From positions 183,786 to 247,785 of the forward strand of contig JABABA010000003.1 in the NCBI GenBank assembly GCA_014238415.1: a stretch of 64,000 nt of DNA, in the 5' to 3' direction. Numbering within the stretch: position 1 is the first letter of the stretch; every line of letters begins with the position of its first letter. The DNA is from Planctomycetota bacterium (GTDB lineage: Bacteria > Planctomycetota > UBA1135 > GCA-002686595). Positions 52,286 through 61,666 of this stretch are shown one piece after another. Below the pieces are notes generated by a model. That model was given only the letters and a program-made list of their open reading frames with translations. It was not told the DNA's origin and made no database searches. The position numbers were made by a program, and so were the translations under genes.

Positions 52286-53790
52286 GGGGTGCCCCCGGGC
52301 GTGCGCTCGTTGCCTGCCTCGCCCAGACGACTGGCGCCTGAACGATCGGCGCCCAGACGATCAGCGCAGAAGACAATCACGAAAGCAATGACTCCACAGA
52401 CCCCCACCAACTGCAATGCTCCACGATCATCGTGCAATTGATAGGCCTCGAACACGGCCATGGAGAGCGTCCGTGTCTCGCCCAGCAGGCTGCCTGCCAC
52501 CAAGATCGTAGCCCCGAACTCGCCCAGAGCGCGGCCCATGCCCAGCAGCACACCCGCACCAATGCCCCGAGCCGCGAGGGGCAGAGTCACTTGAACAAAT
52601 GCTCGCAGAGGACTCAAACCCAAAGAACGGGCCATGGCTTCGAGTCGTGGGTCAACTGCTTCCAGGGCCGTGCGCATGGGACGCACGAAGAGCGGGAAGG
52701 CAACCACTCCTCCGGCCAACACCGCCCCTTGAAAGGTGAGCAGGAGATCCAAACTCGCCAACAGCCCCCCCTTGCCCAGCATCAACAGCAACAACCAGCC
52801 CACCGCAGTAGGCGGCAGGATAAGAGGCAAATGCACCAGGGCTTCCAAGACGCTGCGGCCCCAAAAACGCCGCCGAGCCAGGACCCAGGCCATCAATAGG
52901 GCCGGGAAGAAGTCCAGCAGCACCACCGCAAGGGCCACCTTGGCGCTGACCATGAGGACCGGACCGAGCACGCTTGGGTGTTTTGAGGACTTGGGCGAGA
53001 AACTCGCCTCTTCGGCGCTCAACGTGCGCTGCACCGGATCAAGACCGGCTGCACGAATTGAAGCGCCTCCGGCGGGCAGCAAGAGCAACTCCCGCAAGCG
53101 AGCCCCCGCACCGGGCAGGGTGCTTCTCTGAGGTACGCCCAGGGCAGCCTCCACAACCGGCGCCTGATCCTTGGGCACCTCATACAGAATCTCCACCGAG
53201 TCCGAACGACGCGCGTCTGCGAGATAGACAATACCGAAGGGAACCGCGCCGACCTCCACGGCCGCGAGAGCAGCCCGGGCGTCGGCTACCACTGTGATGC
53301 GCCCCTTCAGCTCTTTCCAGAGCCCAATGTTCTCGAGCCAGGCCTTGACGTAACGCCCCAGGGGCACGGCCTCACTGGATGGCAGAGGCAAGCGAGCTTC
53401 CCCTGCGGAGAGCATTTCCAGATCAAAGAGTGTCGCGGGTCCCAGTCCCTTGGGGGCCACGACACACAGGCCGCCTTGGGCAAAGACAGTCGCGCTGTCC
53501 TCCTCCAGGAGTCCCCGGGAATTGAGTTCCCCGATCCACTGGATATCCGCGGAGAGAATCAGATCCGCCGCCACTCCGGCGATCAACTGGCGCGCCAGAT
53601 CTCCGCTGGCCCCGGACGAGATCTCCAAGGGGGATTCACCCTGCGCCTGCCACTGGGCATCCAGACCCTGGGCCACCTCGCGCAGACTGGATGCCACCAA
53701 CACCCTCGTACCCTGGGCACCAGCGCTGGGGTGGCCGAGCCCTGCAGCCAGGGAAAGACACAGACCCAGAGAATCGAGATGAGCAAACAT
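52282..53790 (-). CDS. modAB: ModA-ModB fusion: molybdate-binding protein joined to permease
   Basis: 502 residues. Residues 1-26 are a signal peptide or anchor; 29-245 match the ModA substrate-binding fold (VLVASSLREVAQGL, SGASGDLARQL, FGIVYLADA); a 35-residue linker follows; 280-480 are the ModB permease (ALVVLLDFFPALLMAWVL-type first helix, LPLILPPTAVGW, the EAA loop SLGLSPLRAFVQVTLPLA, LGEFGATI). Normally these are two proteins. Fusion tethers the binding protein to its channel. TAGACT lies 8 bases before the ATG, suggesting a leaderless transcript for modAB-modC. Confidence 0.9.
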   Translation of the reverse strand: MFAHLDSLGLCLSLAAGLGHPSAGAQGTRVLVASSLREVAQGLDAQWQAQGESPLEISSGASGDLARQLIAGVAADLILSADIQWIGELNSRGLLEEDSATVFAQGGLCVVAPKGLGPATLFDLEMLSAGEARLPLPSSEAVPLGRYVKAWLENIGLWKELKGRITVVADARAALAAVEVGAVPFGIVYLADARRSDSVEILYEVPKDQAPVVEAALGVPQRSTLPGAGARLRELLLLPAGGASIRAAGLDPVQRTLSAEEASFSPKSSKHPSVLGPVLMVSAKVALAVVLLDFFPALLMAWVLARRRFWGRSVLEALVHLPLILPPTAVGWLLLLMLGKGGLLASLDLLLTFQGAVLAGGVVAFPLFVRPMRTALEAVDPRLEAMARSLGLSPLRAFVQVTLPLAARGIGAGVLLGMGRALGEFGATILVAGSLLGETRTLSMAVFEAYQLHDDRGALQLVGVCGVIAFVIVFCADRLGADRSGASRLGEAGNERTPGGTP

Positions 53791-53798
53791 CGGGGAGG

Positions 53799-53804
53799 AG
53801 TCTA
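53799..53804 (-). promoter_or_regulatory. -10-like TAGACT next to the modAB start
   Basis: TAGACT (minus strand, 53804-53799), 8 bases before ATG 53790. No ribosome binding site is seen in the 8 bases between. Confidence 0.4.
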
Positions 53805-53848
53805 ACCTCTCCCCGATGTGCAGGGCTCAGACGCTCAAACCCTTGCCT

Positions 53849-56350
53849 TCAAGGAATCCAGATGGTCTGCAGACCGTCGCTGAAGTTGGAGTTCGCGCCC
53901 CCTGCAGCGGGATCGCGATACCAGGCCTGGAAGAAGACCGTGTCCCCCACACTTACCTGGCCGGAAGCCTGGGGCGGGGAAGCCACATTGAAGGACCAAC
54001 TGCTGTCTCCGAGACCCGAGATCGAGGTGGCTCCCAACCGGAAGAGGGGAGCAGACACGCAAAGGAAGCCGTTGGCCACGGGGGTGAGCCCCTGCCCAAA
54101 GGAGTAGAAGAACAGCATGAACTGACCAGCGGGCATACCAGTGGCCAGCAGCGTCAAGTCGTTGGCCCCTATGGAAGTGGTTCCAATCGCGGAGATCAGA
54201 GCCCCTGTTCCTACGGAGTTCGGTGTGGTAACGCAGTAGTTGCTGATCAAGGGACTGTCGTACTCCAACTGGGCAGCGCGCAGGCGCCACAGGTTTCCGG
54301 AGCGCCCAAAAGTCTGCACGGTCCAGAAGGTGTCGTCGCCAGGGTCACAGGTTGTGCCTGAATAGTCGCCCCAGCGGTTGCGCCCGGACCCGTCAAGAAT
54401 CTGATAGCTGCCGGTGCCGGTCTTGTATTCAAGAGGGTCGCTTATGTCGCTCTGGGTATCAGAATCCTGACGACCAGAGACAAAACAACTGACAAAAGTA
54501 GAAGCACTCGAGCCGCTATAGCCAACCACCACATCCCCAACCGAATTGACCGCAATCGAAGGGTAGTAGTAATGGAATACACCGGTTGTATCGCGGATCG
54601 TGCTGCGCTGAATATCGGCACCATTGGAAGGACCGATCTCATACCAGCGAATTCCAGCTGTATTCTGATTGGTGCCAATCGTGTGGCAGGTGAAGAGACT
54701 GCCGCCGCGATAGACCGCATTCTGTAGTCGGTCGTCCCCGGTGCTGATGGGCACGCTGCTGCCAGAAGCGGGAGCATCGGGCGGCGAGGAGTGAGACGCC
54801 ACGGTCAAGATCGAAGCGGTCTGCAGGGTTGGCGCAGTCAGGGGCGGATTCACCTGGCGAACCAGAATCTGGTTGTTGCCCCAGGTGCTCGCAATGTAGG
54901 CCACACCGGGATCTTCCCAGTGCACCGCAGGCTGATTGGCTTGGGTGTAGCCCAGATTGCGGAAAGCGGTCACGGTCCCCAGAACCGGACTGGAGGCGAT
55001 CATGGGCGCCTTGTCAAGAGCCCAGATCGTCATGGTTCCGGAACCAGTGGAGTTGTCGATCATCAGGGCGCTCATGTAGACGCCACGAGCGCCGACTCCC
55101 AGGGTCGGATAATCAGGCCAGCGGTTGGCATCGGCGCCTTGGCTGGTGTTGAAACTGGTCTTGAGCCAGCCCCCCTGGGGCGAATCGGTCAGGCTGACCG
55201 CAAGGTAGATGCGATTTGAAAAGTTGGTTGAGATTACGATCCAGCGATTGTCCTGGGGATCATAGACAACCCGTGGATCGCCACCCGCGCTGGCCCCGAA
55301 GAATGAGTTCAAGGAGGCACCGGCGATCAGGCTGCCGGTCTTGGACCAGTAGGTGATGTTCGAATTGACCACCGTGACAAAGTGATTCGGCCCCACCGCC
55401 CCGTGTGTGTCCGGAGGGATGGACGAAGCGCCTGGGTTGCCCCCCAGTTCCTGACAGAAGAACTGCTGCATCACTGAAGGAGGATCGATTATGCCCACGC
55501 TCGGAGCAACTGGTGCCGCCGGAGAGGGAGACGCAGGCTTGGGCGCTACGAGAGGCGCCAGAGGCTGGGGCTGCGGACGCGTCAGCAAAGACACAGGGCC
55601 TGGGGAATGGGCCTTGAGTGCTTCGCCGCGCTGCCAGACCAGTCCCCCATAGCCTGTGCCAGTCAGATTGCCGGGGGGCACGTCTTCAAAGTCAAGTACC
55701 ACAGTGCGGCCCGCGCGCACGTAGGTCAGGTCATCCAAGGAGTACCAGGCCTGTGTCCAATCGGCCTTACGCGCTTCGATCACCAAGCGATCAATGCCCT
55801 TGGCGTTCAGCGCCACAAAGACCATTTGTTCCTCAAGGTCTGTCCAGGCGCCAGTGGCAATCGTCTTGCCCCCGGCCTGACCCAGCAAGCGCACGGCATC
55901 TGCTTCTGAACCCTGGCCCGAACCCTTGCCGAGCCAGACACCCGTCACTTCAACCTGACCGTCAAAGCCAATCGGCATGCGCAAATCGCCCCAGTAGTTG
56001 GTGATGGACTTGTCGCCGGAATGGGTGGGCAGGGCGCCATCACCATCAGGACTCTCCCACTCACCGCGCTTGCCATTACGGAATCGACGGGAGGGCTGTT
56101 CAAACAAGGGGCGCTGCTTTTCCCTCTCCATGACCACGTCCCAGCCCTCGATACGGGTATTGAGGAAGGCGCCGGGATCCACGCGCACACCGGGGTTGAT
56201 CTGGGCGGGAGTGGCTTCGGGATCGTCCGCTAAAGTGGCCGGGGAGGGTGTCTCCCCTGGAGCGGGAAGGGCCCGGGGCTGGTCCCCTTGTTGGGCCCAG
56301 CTGGGCAGGACGGCAAGAGAGAGAACGGACAGGCTGTGCAGGATTTTCAT
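53849..56350 (-). CDS. Large secreted protein with planctomycete-type C-terminal domain
   Basis: 833 residues from ATG 56350, which starts a good signal peptide (ILHSLSVLSLAVLPSWAQ); the frame is open for 33 more codons upstream. Regions: a polar N-part (25-110), a beta-sandwich-like domain (110-260), a Pro/Ala-rich linker (about 265-305: PQPQPLAPLVAPKP), a repeat-rich beta region that may be a propeller (PPDTHGAVGPNHFV, DPRVVYDPQDNRW, RWPDYPTLGV), and about 110 C-terminal residues beginning YCVTTPNSVGTGA and containing GFLCVS, FFQAWYRDPA and NFSDG, which recalls a repeated end domain of planctomycete exoproteins. Function unknown; probably an extracellular or surface protein. Confidence 0.75.
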   Translation of the reverse strand: MKILHSLSVLSLAVLPSWAQQGDQPRALPAPGETPSPATLADDPEATPAQINPGVRVDPGAFLNTRIEGWDVVMEREKQRPLFEQPSRRFRNGKRGEWESPDGDGALPTHSGDKSITNYWGDLRMPIGFDGQVEVTGVWLGKGSGQGSEADAVRLLGQAGGKTIATGAWTDLEEQMVFVALNAKGIDRLVIEARKADWTQAWYSLDDLTYVRAGRTVVLDFEDVPPGNLTGTGYGGLVWQRGEALKAHSPGPVSLLTRPQPQPLAPLVAPKPASPSPAAPVAPSVGIIDPPSVMQQFFCQELGGNPGASSIPPDTHGAVGPNHFVTVVNSNITYWSKTGSLIAGASLNSFFGASAGGDPRVVYDPQDNRWIVISTNFSNRIYLAVSLTDSPQGGWLKTSFNTSQGADANRWPDYPTLGVGARGVYMSALMIDNSTGSGTMTIWALDKAPMIASSPVLGTVTAFRNLGYTQANQPAVHWEDPGVAYIASTWGNNQILVRQVNPPLTAPTLQTASILTVASHSSPPDAPASGSSVPISTGDDRLQNAVYRGGSLFTCHTIGTNQNTAGIRWYEIGPSNGADIQRSTIRDTTGVFHYYYPSIAVNSVGDVVVGYSGSSASTFVSCFVSGRQDSDTQSDISDPLEYKTGTGSYQILDGSGRNRWGDYSGTTCDPGDDTFWTVQTFGRSGNLWRLRAAQLEYDSPLISNYCVTTPNSVGTGALISAIGTTSIGANDLTLLATGMPAGQFMLFFYSFGQGLTPVANGFLCVSAPLFRLGATSISGLGDSSWSFNVASPPQASGQVSVGDTVFFQAWYRDPAAGGANSNFSDGLQTIWIP

Positions 56351-56486
56351 CGGTGGATCTTCAGGCAGGAAGAGATGCAAGATCTGGGATTGGGGCGCAG
56401 GTCTCCGGAGCAGGAAGCGCTTCCGTGGGACCCCCAACCAAAGCTTCACCTATGGACTAGTTCCACGCTGCACCCTGGACTGTCGG

Positions 56487-56506
56487 ATTACATAACCATT
56501 ACATAA
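56487..56506 (-). promoter_or_regulatory. Tandem AT-rich repeats with an 11-bp period
   Basis: ATTACATAA at 56487-56495 and again at 56498-56506 (TTATGTAAT twice on the minus strand), 137 bases upstream of the secreted protein ATG 56350. The spacing of one helical turn is like OmpR/PhoB-family binding sites. Unusual AT-rich island in GC-rich surroundings. Confidence 0.4.
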
Positions 56507-56603
56507 AGCGCCCGTATGGACCCCCTCCTGGGGCACATTTGAGGTTCCTGACCTGGCCTGGGCTCAGACCGGGACGAGCCTGGAGGCGACTCCCCAGGAA
56601 AGC

Positions 56604-57695
56604 TCAGGGCCCGATCAGGAAGTGGCACACATCGCCCTCCGCCAGGGCGTAGTCCCGGCCCTCGGTGCGCATGCGCCCCGCAGCCTTGATGGCCGCTTCG
56701 CTGCCGAACTCGTCCAGGTCATCCACCGAGTAGACCTCGGCCCGGATGAAGTTCTTCTCGAAGTCCGTGTGAATCACGCCCGCCGCCTTGGGTCCCTTCC
56801 AGCCCGCGTGAATCGTCCAGGCCCGCAGTTCCTTGGGACCCACGGTGTAGAAGGTCTGCAGACCGAGCAAGGAGTAGGCCGCGCGGATCAGGCGGGGCAG
56901 GCCCAACTCGGTCAAGCCCAAGTCGGATTGAAAGCTCGCTTGATCCTGCGCATCCATGTTGCGCAATTCACTCTCCAGATCGGTGCAAATCGCGATCCAC
57001 TCGGCCCCAGTTGCCTCGGCATGCTGCGCCACGACTTGAGCATGCTTGCCCTCGGCGGTGAGATCATCATCCCCCACGTTTGCCACATACAGCACGGGCT
57101 TGGCGCTCAGAAGGCAGAGGGGCTTGAGCGCGACACGTTCCGCTGCGCTCCAGTCGGTGGCGCGCAGGGACTCTCCCGCCTCCAGCATGGTCGCCACACG
57201 CTCAAAAAGTTCCTTCTGGACAATCGACTCCTTGTCCCCTGAGCGCGCCTTCTTTGACACACGGTCCAATGCCTTTTGCACCGTGTCCAAATCGGCCAGA
57301 GCCAGTTCCACATCGATGATCTCGATATCGCTCTTGGGATTGACCGGTTCTTCACGCACGACTTGCGAGCCTTCGAAGCAACGCACCACGTGCAGAATCG
57401 CATCGGTCTCCCGGATATTGGCCAGGAACTTGTTGCCCAGACCCTCGCCCTTTGAGGCTCCTGCGATCAGGCCGGCGATGTCCACCACCTTGATCACCGC
57501 GGGGATCACTTTCTTTGTCTCCACGTGGGCCAAGATGCGCCCCATGTTGTCGTCCGGAACCTCGGCGATCGCCAGGTTGGGATCGATTGTGCAGAAGGGA
57601 AAGTTGCCCATCTCAGCGCCGGCTGCGGTCAGCGCGTTGAAAAGGGTGCTCTTGCCCACATTGGGCAAACCGACGATTCCGCAGGAAAGGGACAT
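56604..57695 (-). CDS. ychF: Redox-regulated ATPase YchF
   Basis: 363 residues, the normal length. G1 GLPNVGKST, G3 VDIAGLIAGASKGEGLGN, a coiled-coil insertion (about 130-190), G4 region VANVGDDD and a C-terminal TGS domain (LQTFYTVGPKELRAWTIH, GVIHTDFEKNFIRAEV). YchF hydrolyses ATP rather than GTP and associates with ribosomes and oxidative stress control. Single gene between two secreted protein genes. Confidence 0.97.
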   Translation of the reverse strand: MSLSCGIVGLPNVGKSTLFNALTAAGAEMGNFPFCTIDPNLAIAEVPDDNMGRILAHVETKKVIPAVIKVVDIAGLIAGASKGEGLGNKFLANIRETDAILHVVRCFEGSQVVREEPVNPKSDIEIIDVELALADLDTVQKALDRVSKKARSGDKESIVQKELFERVATMLEAGESLRATDWSAAERVALKPLCLLSAKPVLYVANVGDDDLTAEGKHAQVVAQHAEATGAEWIAICTDLESELRNMDAQDQASFQSDLGLTELGLPRLIRAAYSLLGLQTFYTVGPKELRAWTIHAGWKGPKAAGVIHTDFEKNFIRAEVYSVDDLDEFGSEAAIKAAGRMRTEGRDYALAEGDVCHFLIGP

Positions 57696-57811
57696 GCTGT
57701 GACTGGTTCCAGGTGTGGAACTTTGAATCAGCTCCAGGGAAGCGAGGCAGTTTAGCGTGGAGCAACGGCGCGAACAGCCCCCATTTGGAGGAAGAGAGTT
57801 CTCTGGATCGG

Positions 57812-60265
57812 TCAGTCGTAGGCCAGAGCGGCGCCCGAGGCAACCCGCATGGCATAGCGCCTGAGAATCCGGTCCAACACCTCAGGGGAACCGCCCCGAG
57901 CGTTGCATAGGCTGACCAGCCCTCCCAGAGACGCCTCCCGATCCGCCGGCTGGACGGGCAGTCCGGTCTGCAACTGAGACCAGTAGGCTTGATTCCAGGC
58001 GGGTTCCAGAGCTGTGCGCTCGTTCCAGTCATTCCAACTCACGAGCAGGGTGGGACCGTTCGCCTCGATGACGCTGCTGGTGGCCTCCAAGAAACCCACT
58101 GAAGGCTGGGGCGAGACTCGCACGCAAAGCGACTGTCCATCGTTCCCAAGGCCATGAGTCGCAGACCAGCCCGCCACACCGGAATCATCAAAGCCCCACC
58201 AGAGCATGCCAAAGGCGCGGCGGACCTGATCGTCCTGATTGCGCCAGAGCAAGGCCTCATGATAGGTGCCCCGGGCAAAATCTGTCACATTGCCAGGCGG
58301 CAACGTGGTTGCATTGCCACTCTGAAAATCCTGAAAGGAACGATAGCGAAGAATGGGCTGGTCAATCAGATGCCAGCGCCCATAGCCACTGAAAGCCGTC
58401 GAGTCTGTGCCCGGAGGATGTGTGGCGATAAATGTGATCTCCTCGCCAGTGCTGGTTTCAACTTGATCCGTGATCCACTGCCAGTCGCTCTCCACCAGGC
58501 GCTGGCCATCCCAACCAGGAATGTCGTGCCAGAAGACGAAGAAGACAAGTTCCCCATCCAGGCGCAGCATGCAGCGACGATTTCCCAGCTTGCTCACCAG
58601 GAAAATCACCTCGTCAGTCAGGGCCTGGCGGCGCTCAAGCAAACTGGCCTCGGGATCAAGCCAACCCGCCTGCTGCACCTTGGGCTCCAACATGGGAGCG
58701 ATGTCAAAGTCCACTCCGGGTCGATCCGCAGCCCTGACCAGCTCCAGAAACGACTGCCATTGGCGTGGCCCTTCTCCCTGGGGAGTGGCCAGGGTGTCAA
58801 GCTGCAGCCCATGCCAATCCACCACGAATCCTCCCAACCCAGCGGCCCGCGCCAGATCCACAGACAGACGCGCCACATCCTGATCCCGGGAGTCATAGAG
58901 ACCCACCAGGGGAAGAGCATCGAGACCATCCACCGTGCTCGCGGCCCCGTCCCTGCGACCGTTGATGCGCACAAAATCCGGATCATGGGTCAAACTCAAA
59001 GATGCGGGATCACAGGGTGAGGGATCGCCCCAGGCCCAATTGCCCCAGCGCTGCTTGCTGCCGACGGCATTGCCCTGGGCCAAGGGATGGGCAGGATTGC
59101 GGAACCAGGGGGCATAGGCAGCCAATTGCAGAGGTCCCGCGCTGCCGTCCAAGGCCTCGGGCGCTCCGACCTGGACCTCGTCAATGAACAGGGGCACGGA
59201 GAGCGATGAGACCAGGCGCAGACGCAGATAGACCGCATCACCGGGAACTGCAGCCCCGAGGGGAGTCTCGATCCAACGCCAGACGCCCCCATCTTTCTTG
59301 ACGGGACAGAAGAGTTCTTGAGAGAGCACCTGCTGAGCTCCACCTGAGCCATGGGCGATCAGCTCCAGGCGCACGCACTGGTTCGTATTCGGACTGAGGG
59401 GCAAACTGGGATCGAGGGGCACGCGCAACCATGAGCCGAGCACAGGTTGCTCGCCGATCCAGGGACTGCCAGGTGTGCTGCCCAATCCGATGCGCGCGGA
59501 AACCTGTCCGCCGGGCAGCAACTCCACATGCCGGCGACCGCGACGGGATGGACTCGAACTCCCAGTGGCTTCGACAGTCGCTCCTGCCAAAACCCAACCT
59601 GCGCTGCCCTTCTCGAAGCTCCCGTCAAGACCGACATGCTGGCCAGGTGCGTGATCTCCCATGGCGAAGCGATCCACATCAAAGGTACCGGGGCCGGTAA
59701 CGACCAAACGCAGAACCACCTCAGCGGTCTGGGGCCAGACGCGCCCGGCTGCCCCCGGCAGGGGCTCGGAAACCAGATCTTTCCATGTCCAAGCAGGTGT
59801 GCTGCCATCCATGTTTGGACTGAGGCTCAGAGGGGCGTCGCCGGACGAACCTCGACGCAATAATTCAAGCTGCACGGATCCGGAAACGGGCGCTCCCCCT
59901 GGTGCACGCCGCACAACGGCTCGGGCAGCGCAGCGCTGACCCAGCCAGGCATTCTCGGGGGCGGGCTGCAATCCAGCACTCCCCACCAAAAGCGCCTGTT
60001 CGAGCGACACCTGCTGCCCTGCGGCCACGGTCACGCGCAGGATGCTGCGCCCGGAAGGGGTCATCAGGCTGACGAAGTTCGCCTGGGGGTCGCTGGATTG
60101 AACACTCCATCCAAGCAGTCCCTGGTCCAGATCAGGATTGAGGAGAGTCACCTCTCCACCCGCGCGAATATCACCCAGAGCCACAGGCGAAATCGCCGCA
60201 AGTGCGAGCACCAGGGCCAGGACCAGGCCACTCCGTTGAAACAGATACATCATCACCTGTCCCAT
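57812..60265 (-). CDS. Secreted GH99-like (WbsX-like) domain protein
   Basis: 817 residues from ATG 60265; ATGs at 60253 and 60250 are equally possible because AGG lies just before them, and the frame is open upstream. Signal peptide (GLVLALVLALAAISPVALG). Residues 35-380 look like two carbohydrate-binding-type beta sandwiches (LLNPDLDQGLLGWSV, DGSFEKGSAGWVLAG). From about 385, LAAYAPWFRNPAHP, GFVVDWHG, DFDIAPMLEPK, VFFVFWHDIPG and finally LVSWNDWNERTALEP fit the GH99-like barrel, with the WNxWNE ending typical of WbsX proteins. It probably acts on alpha-mannan-like or sulphated glycans outside the cell. Confidence 0.75.
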   Translation of the reverse strand: MGQVMMYLFQRSGLVLALVLALAAISPVALGDIRAGGEVTLLNPDLDQGLLGWSVQSSDPQANFVSLMTPSGRSILRVTVAAGQQVSLEQALLVGSAGLQPAPENAWLGQRCAARAVVRRAPGGAPVSGSVQLELLRRGSSGDAPLSLSPNMDGSTPAWTWKDLVSEPLPGAAGRVWPQTAEVVLRLVVTGPGTFDVDRFAMGDHAPGQHVGLDGSFEKGSAGWVLAGATVEATGSSSPSRRGRRHVELLPGGQVSARIGLGSTPGSPWIGEQPVLGSWLRVPLDPSLPLSPNTNQCVRLELIAHGSGGAQQVLSQELFCPVKKDGGVWRWIETPLGAAVPGDAVYLRLRLVSSLSVPLFIDEVQVGAPEALDGSAGPLQLAAYAPWFRNPAHPLAQGNAVGSKQRWGNWAWGDPSPCDPASLSLTHDPDFVRINGRRDGAASTVDGLDALPLVGLYDSRDQDVARLSVDLARAAGLGGFVVDWHGLQLDTLATPQGEGPRQWQSFLELVRAADRPGVDFDIAPMLEPKVQQAGWLDPEASLLERRQALTDEVIFLVSKLGNRRCMLRLDGELVFFVFWHDIPGWDGQRLVESDWQWITDQVETSTGEEITFIATHPPGTDSTAFSGYGRWHLIDQPILRYRSFQDFQSGNATTLPPGNVTDFARGTYHEALLWRNQDDQVRRAFGMLWWGFDDSGVAGWSATHGLGNDGQSLCVRVSPQPSVGFLEATSSVIEANGPTLLVSWNDWNERTALEPAWNQAYWSQLQTGLPVQPADREASLGGLVSLCNARGGSPEVLDRILRRYAMRVASGAALAYD

Positions 60266-60535
60266 ATCGGGATTCGCAGGCACTTTCCTTGGGGGGCAAG
60301 ACTCCAAAGGATGTCGGAATTGCTCTGAGACCCGCATCTGGGAAGCGTAGAAAAGCACACCCCCCACAAGCCAGCCCCAAGCAGGAGGAGACCCGAGAGC
60401 CATTTCCGACCCTCTGCTGGACAGTCTCCCTGCTGGCGCTACCTGGACAGACCTCCTCACCATCAGGCCAGGTTCCACCTTCCCCTGGGGCAGCAATCTC
60501 CAGCAACTGCTACCAGGGAGTCCCAGGTGAGCGCT

Positions 60536-60925
60536 TCAAGCCAGCAAGGCCAGGCAGTCGATCTCAACGACCGCGCCCTTGGGCAATGCGCTGACCTCAA
60601 CACAGGCTCGCGAGGGAGGTGTCAGGCCTTCAAAGGCCCGTGCATAGACCTGATTGACCCGGGCAAAGTCACCCATGTCCGTCAGATAGACCGTGCAGCG
60701 TACTGCCTTGGCGAAACTCGAACCGGCGGCTTCAAGGACTGCTTGCAGGTTGCGCAAGCACTGTTCGGCCTGGACTTCCACATCCTCGGAAACCAGCTCT
60801 CCTGTTGTGGGGTCCATGCCCACCTGACCGGAGCAATGCACTGTCCCCCCTGCCACAATCGCCTGGCTGTAGGGTCCGACAGCCTTTGGGGCCTTATCCG
60901 TGTGAACTACTTGAATGGTGGTCAT
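60536..60925 (-). CDS. ridA: RidA family enamine/imine deaminase
   Basis: 129 residues, normal size. GPYSQAIVAGGTVHCSGQ near the start, NLQAVLEAAGSSF, VYLTDMGDFARVN, and the catalytic Arg in SRACVEVSALP followed by VEIDC. RidA destroys reactive 2-aminoacrylate made by PLP enzymes. It lies 18 bases after coaD on the same strand. A TAAACT hexamer 15 bases before its ATG could allow its own transcript. Confidence 0.95.
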   Translation of the reverse strand: MTTIQVVHTDKAPKAVGPYSQAIVAGGTVHCSGQVGMDPTTGELVSEDVEVQAEQCLRNLQAVLEAAGSSFAKAVRCTVYLTDMGDFARVNQVYARAFEGLTPPSRACVEVSALPKGAVVEIDCLALLA

Positions 60926-60943
60926 GAGAATTCAATCCAGAGT

Positions 60944-61441
60944 TTAGCCCTCGCCCTCGCGCTGCACGGCACCGGCAATCAGAGGCAAAGCTGGCTCGGC
61001 GACAAACGGTCGGATGTCCGCGCCCATGCGCGCGATCTGGCGCACCAGGGTGCTGGAGATGTGGGCCACCAGTGGAGAAGGCAAGAGGAACACTGTATCC
61101 AGCTCGGACCACAGGGCCTGATTGGTCTGGGCCATCTGACGCTCGTACTCCAGATCCATGGCGGTGCGCACACCGCGCACGATGCTGCAGGCCCCCATCT
61201 CCTTGGCGGCGTCCACCAACAGACCAGTGATCGGCGCCACCTGAACGCTGGCGAGATCTTCCACACAAGCCTCGATCAGCGCCAGGCGCTCTTCGAGATT
61301 GAGCAGGTGCTGCTTGGCGTGATGCGCGGCCACGCCCACGGTGACCGAATCAAAAATGCGAACGGCACGCTTGAGCACATCGAGGTGCCCCAGGGTAAAG
61401 GGGTCAAAAGTGCCTGGAAAGAGCGCGTGGGAGACGGTCAT
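60944..61441 (-). CDS. coaD: Phosphopantetheine adenylyltransferase CoaD
   Basis: 165 residues from ATG 61441; the frame continues upstream without family similarity. FPGTFDPFTLGHLDV holds the nucleotide-binding TxGH motif, RGVRTAMDLEYE the substrate Arg region, and HISSTLVRQIARMG the ISSTxVR motif. It makes dephospho-CoA from 4'-phosphopantetheine. TACACT 8 bases upstream suggests a leaderless start. Divergent from comEC. Confidence 0.96.
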   Translation of the reverse strand: MTVSHALFPGTFDPFTLGHLDVLKRAVRIFDSVTVGVAAHHAKQHLLNLEERLALIEACVEDLASVQVAPITGLLVDAAKEMGACSIVRGVRTAMDLEYERQMAQTNQALWSELDTVFLLPSPLVAHISSTLVRQIARMGADIRPFVAEPALPLIAGAVQREGEG

Positions 61442-61449
61442 GGGAACTG

Positions 61450-61455
61450 AGTGTA
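61450..61455 (-). promoter_or_regulatory. -10-like TACACT next to the coaD start
   Basis: TACACT (minus strand, 61455-61450), 8 bases before ATG 61441; no ribosome binding site between. Confidence 0.35.
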
Positions 61456-61666
61456 GCGAGTTCGGTGGCCGAGGGCTTTGCATGGAAGCCATGCGGATCT
61501 GGAGGCCTTGAAAAGCCCGGTGCCCCCTGGAGGCAATTCTCGATGAAGCCACGCCCGCGCCACTTCGGCCACGAACCACGCGTTCCAGCCCACAGGAATC
61601 AAGACCCTCGGCAGCCGAACCTTCAACTGCCCTGACACCCCTGAGGCCGCAGTGCGTTCTTGATTC

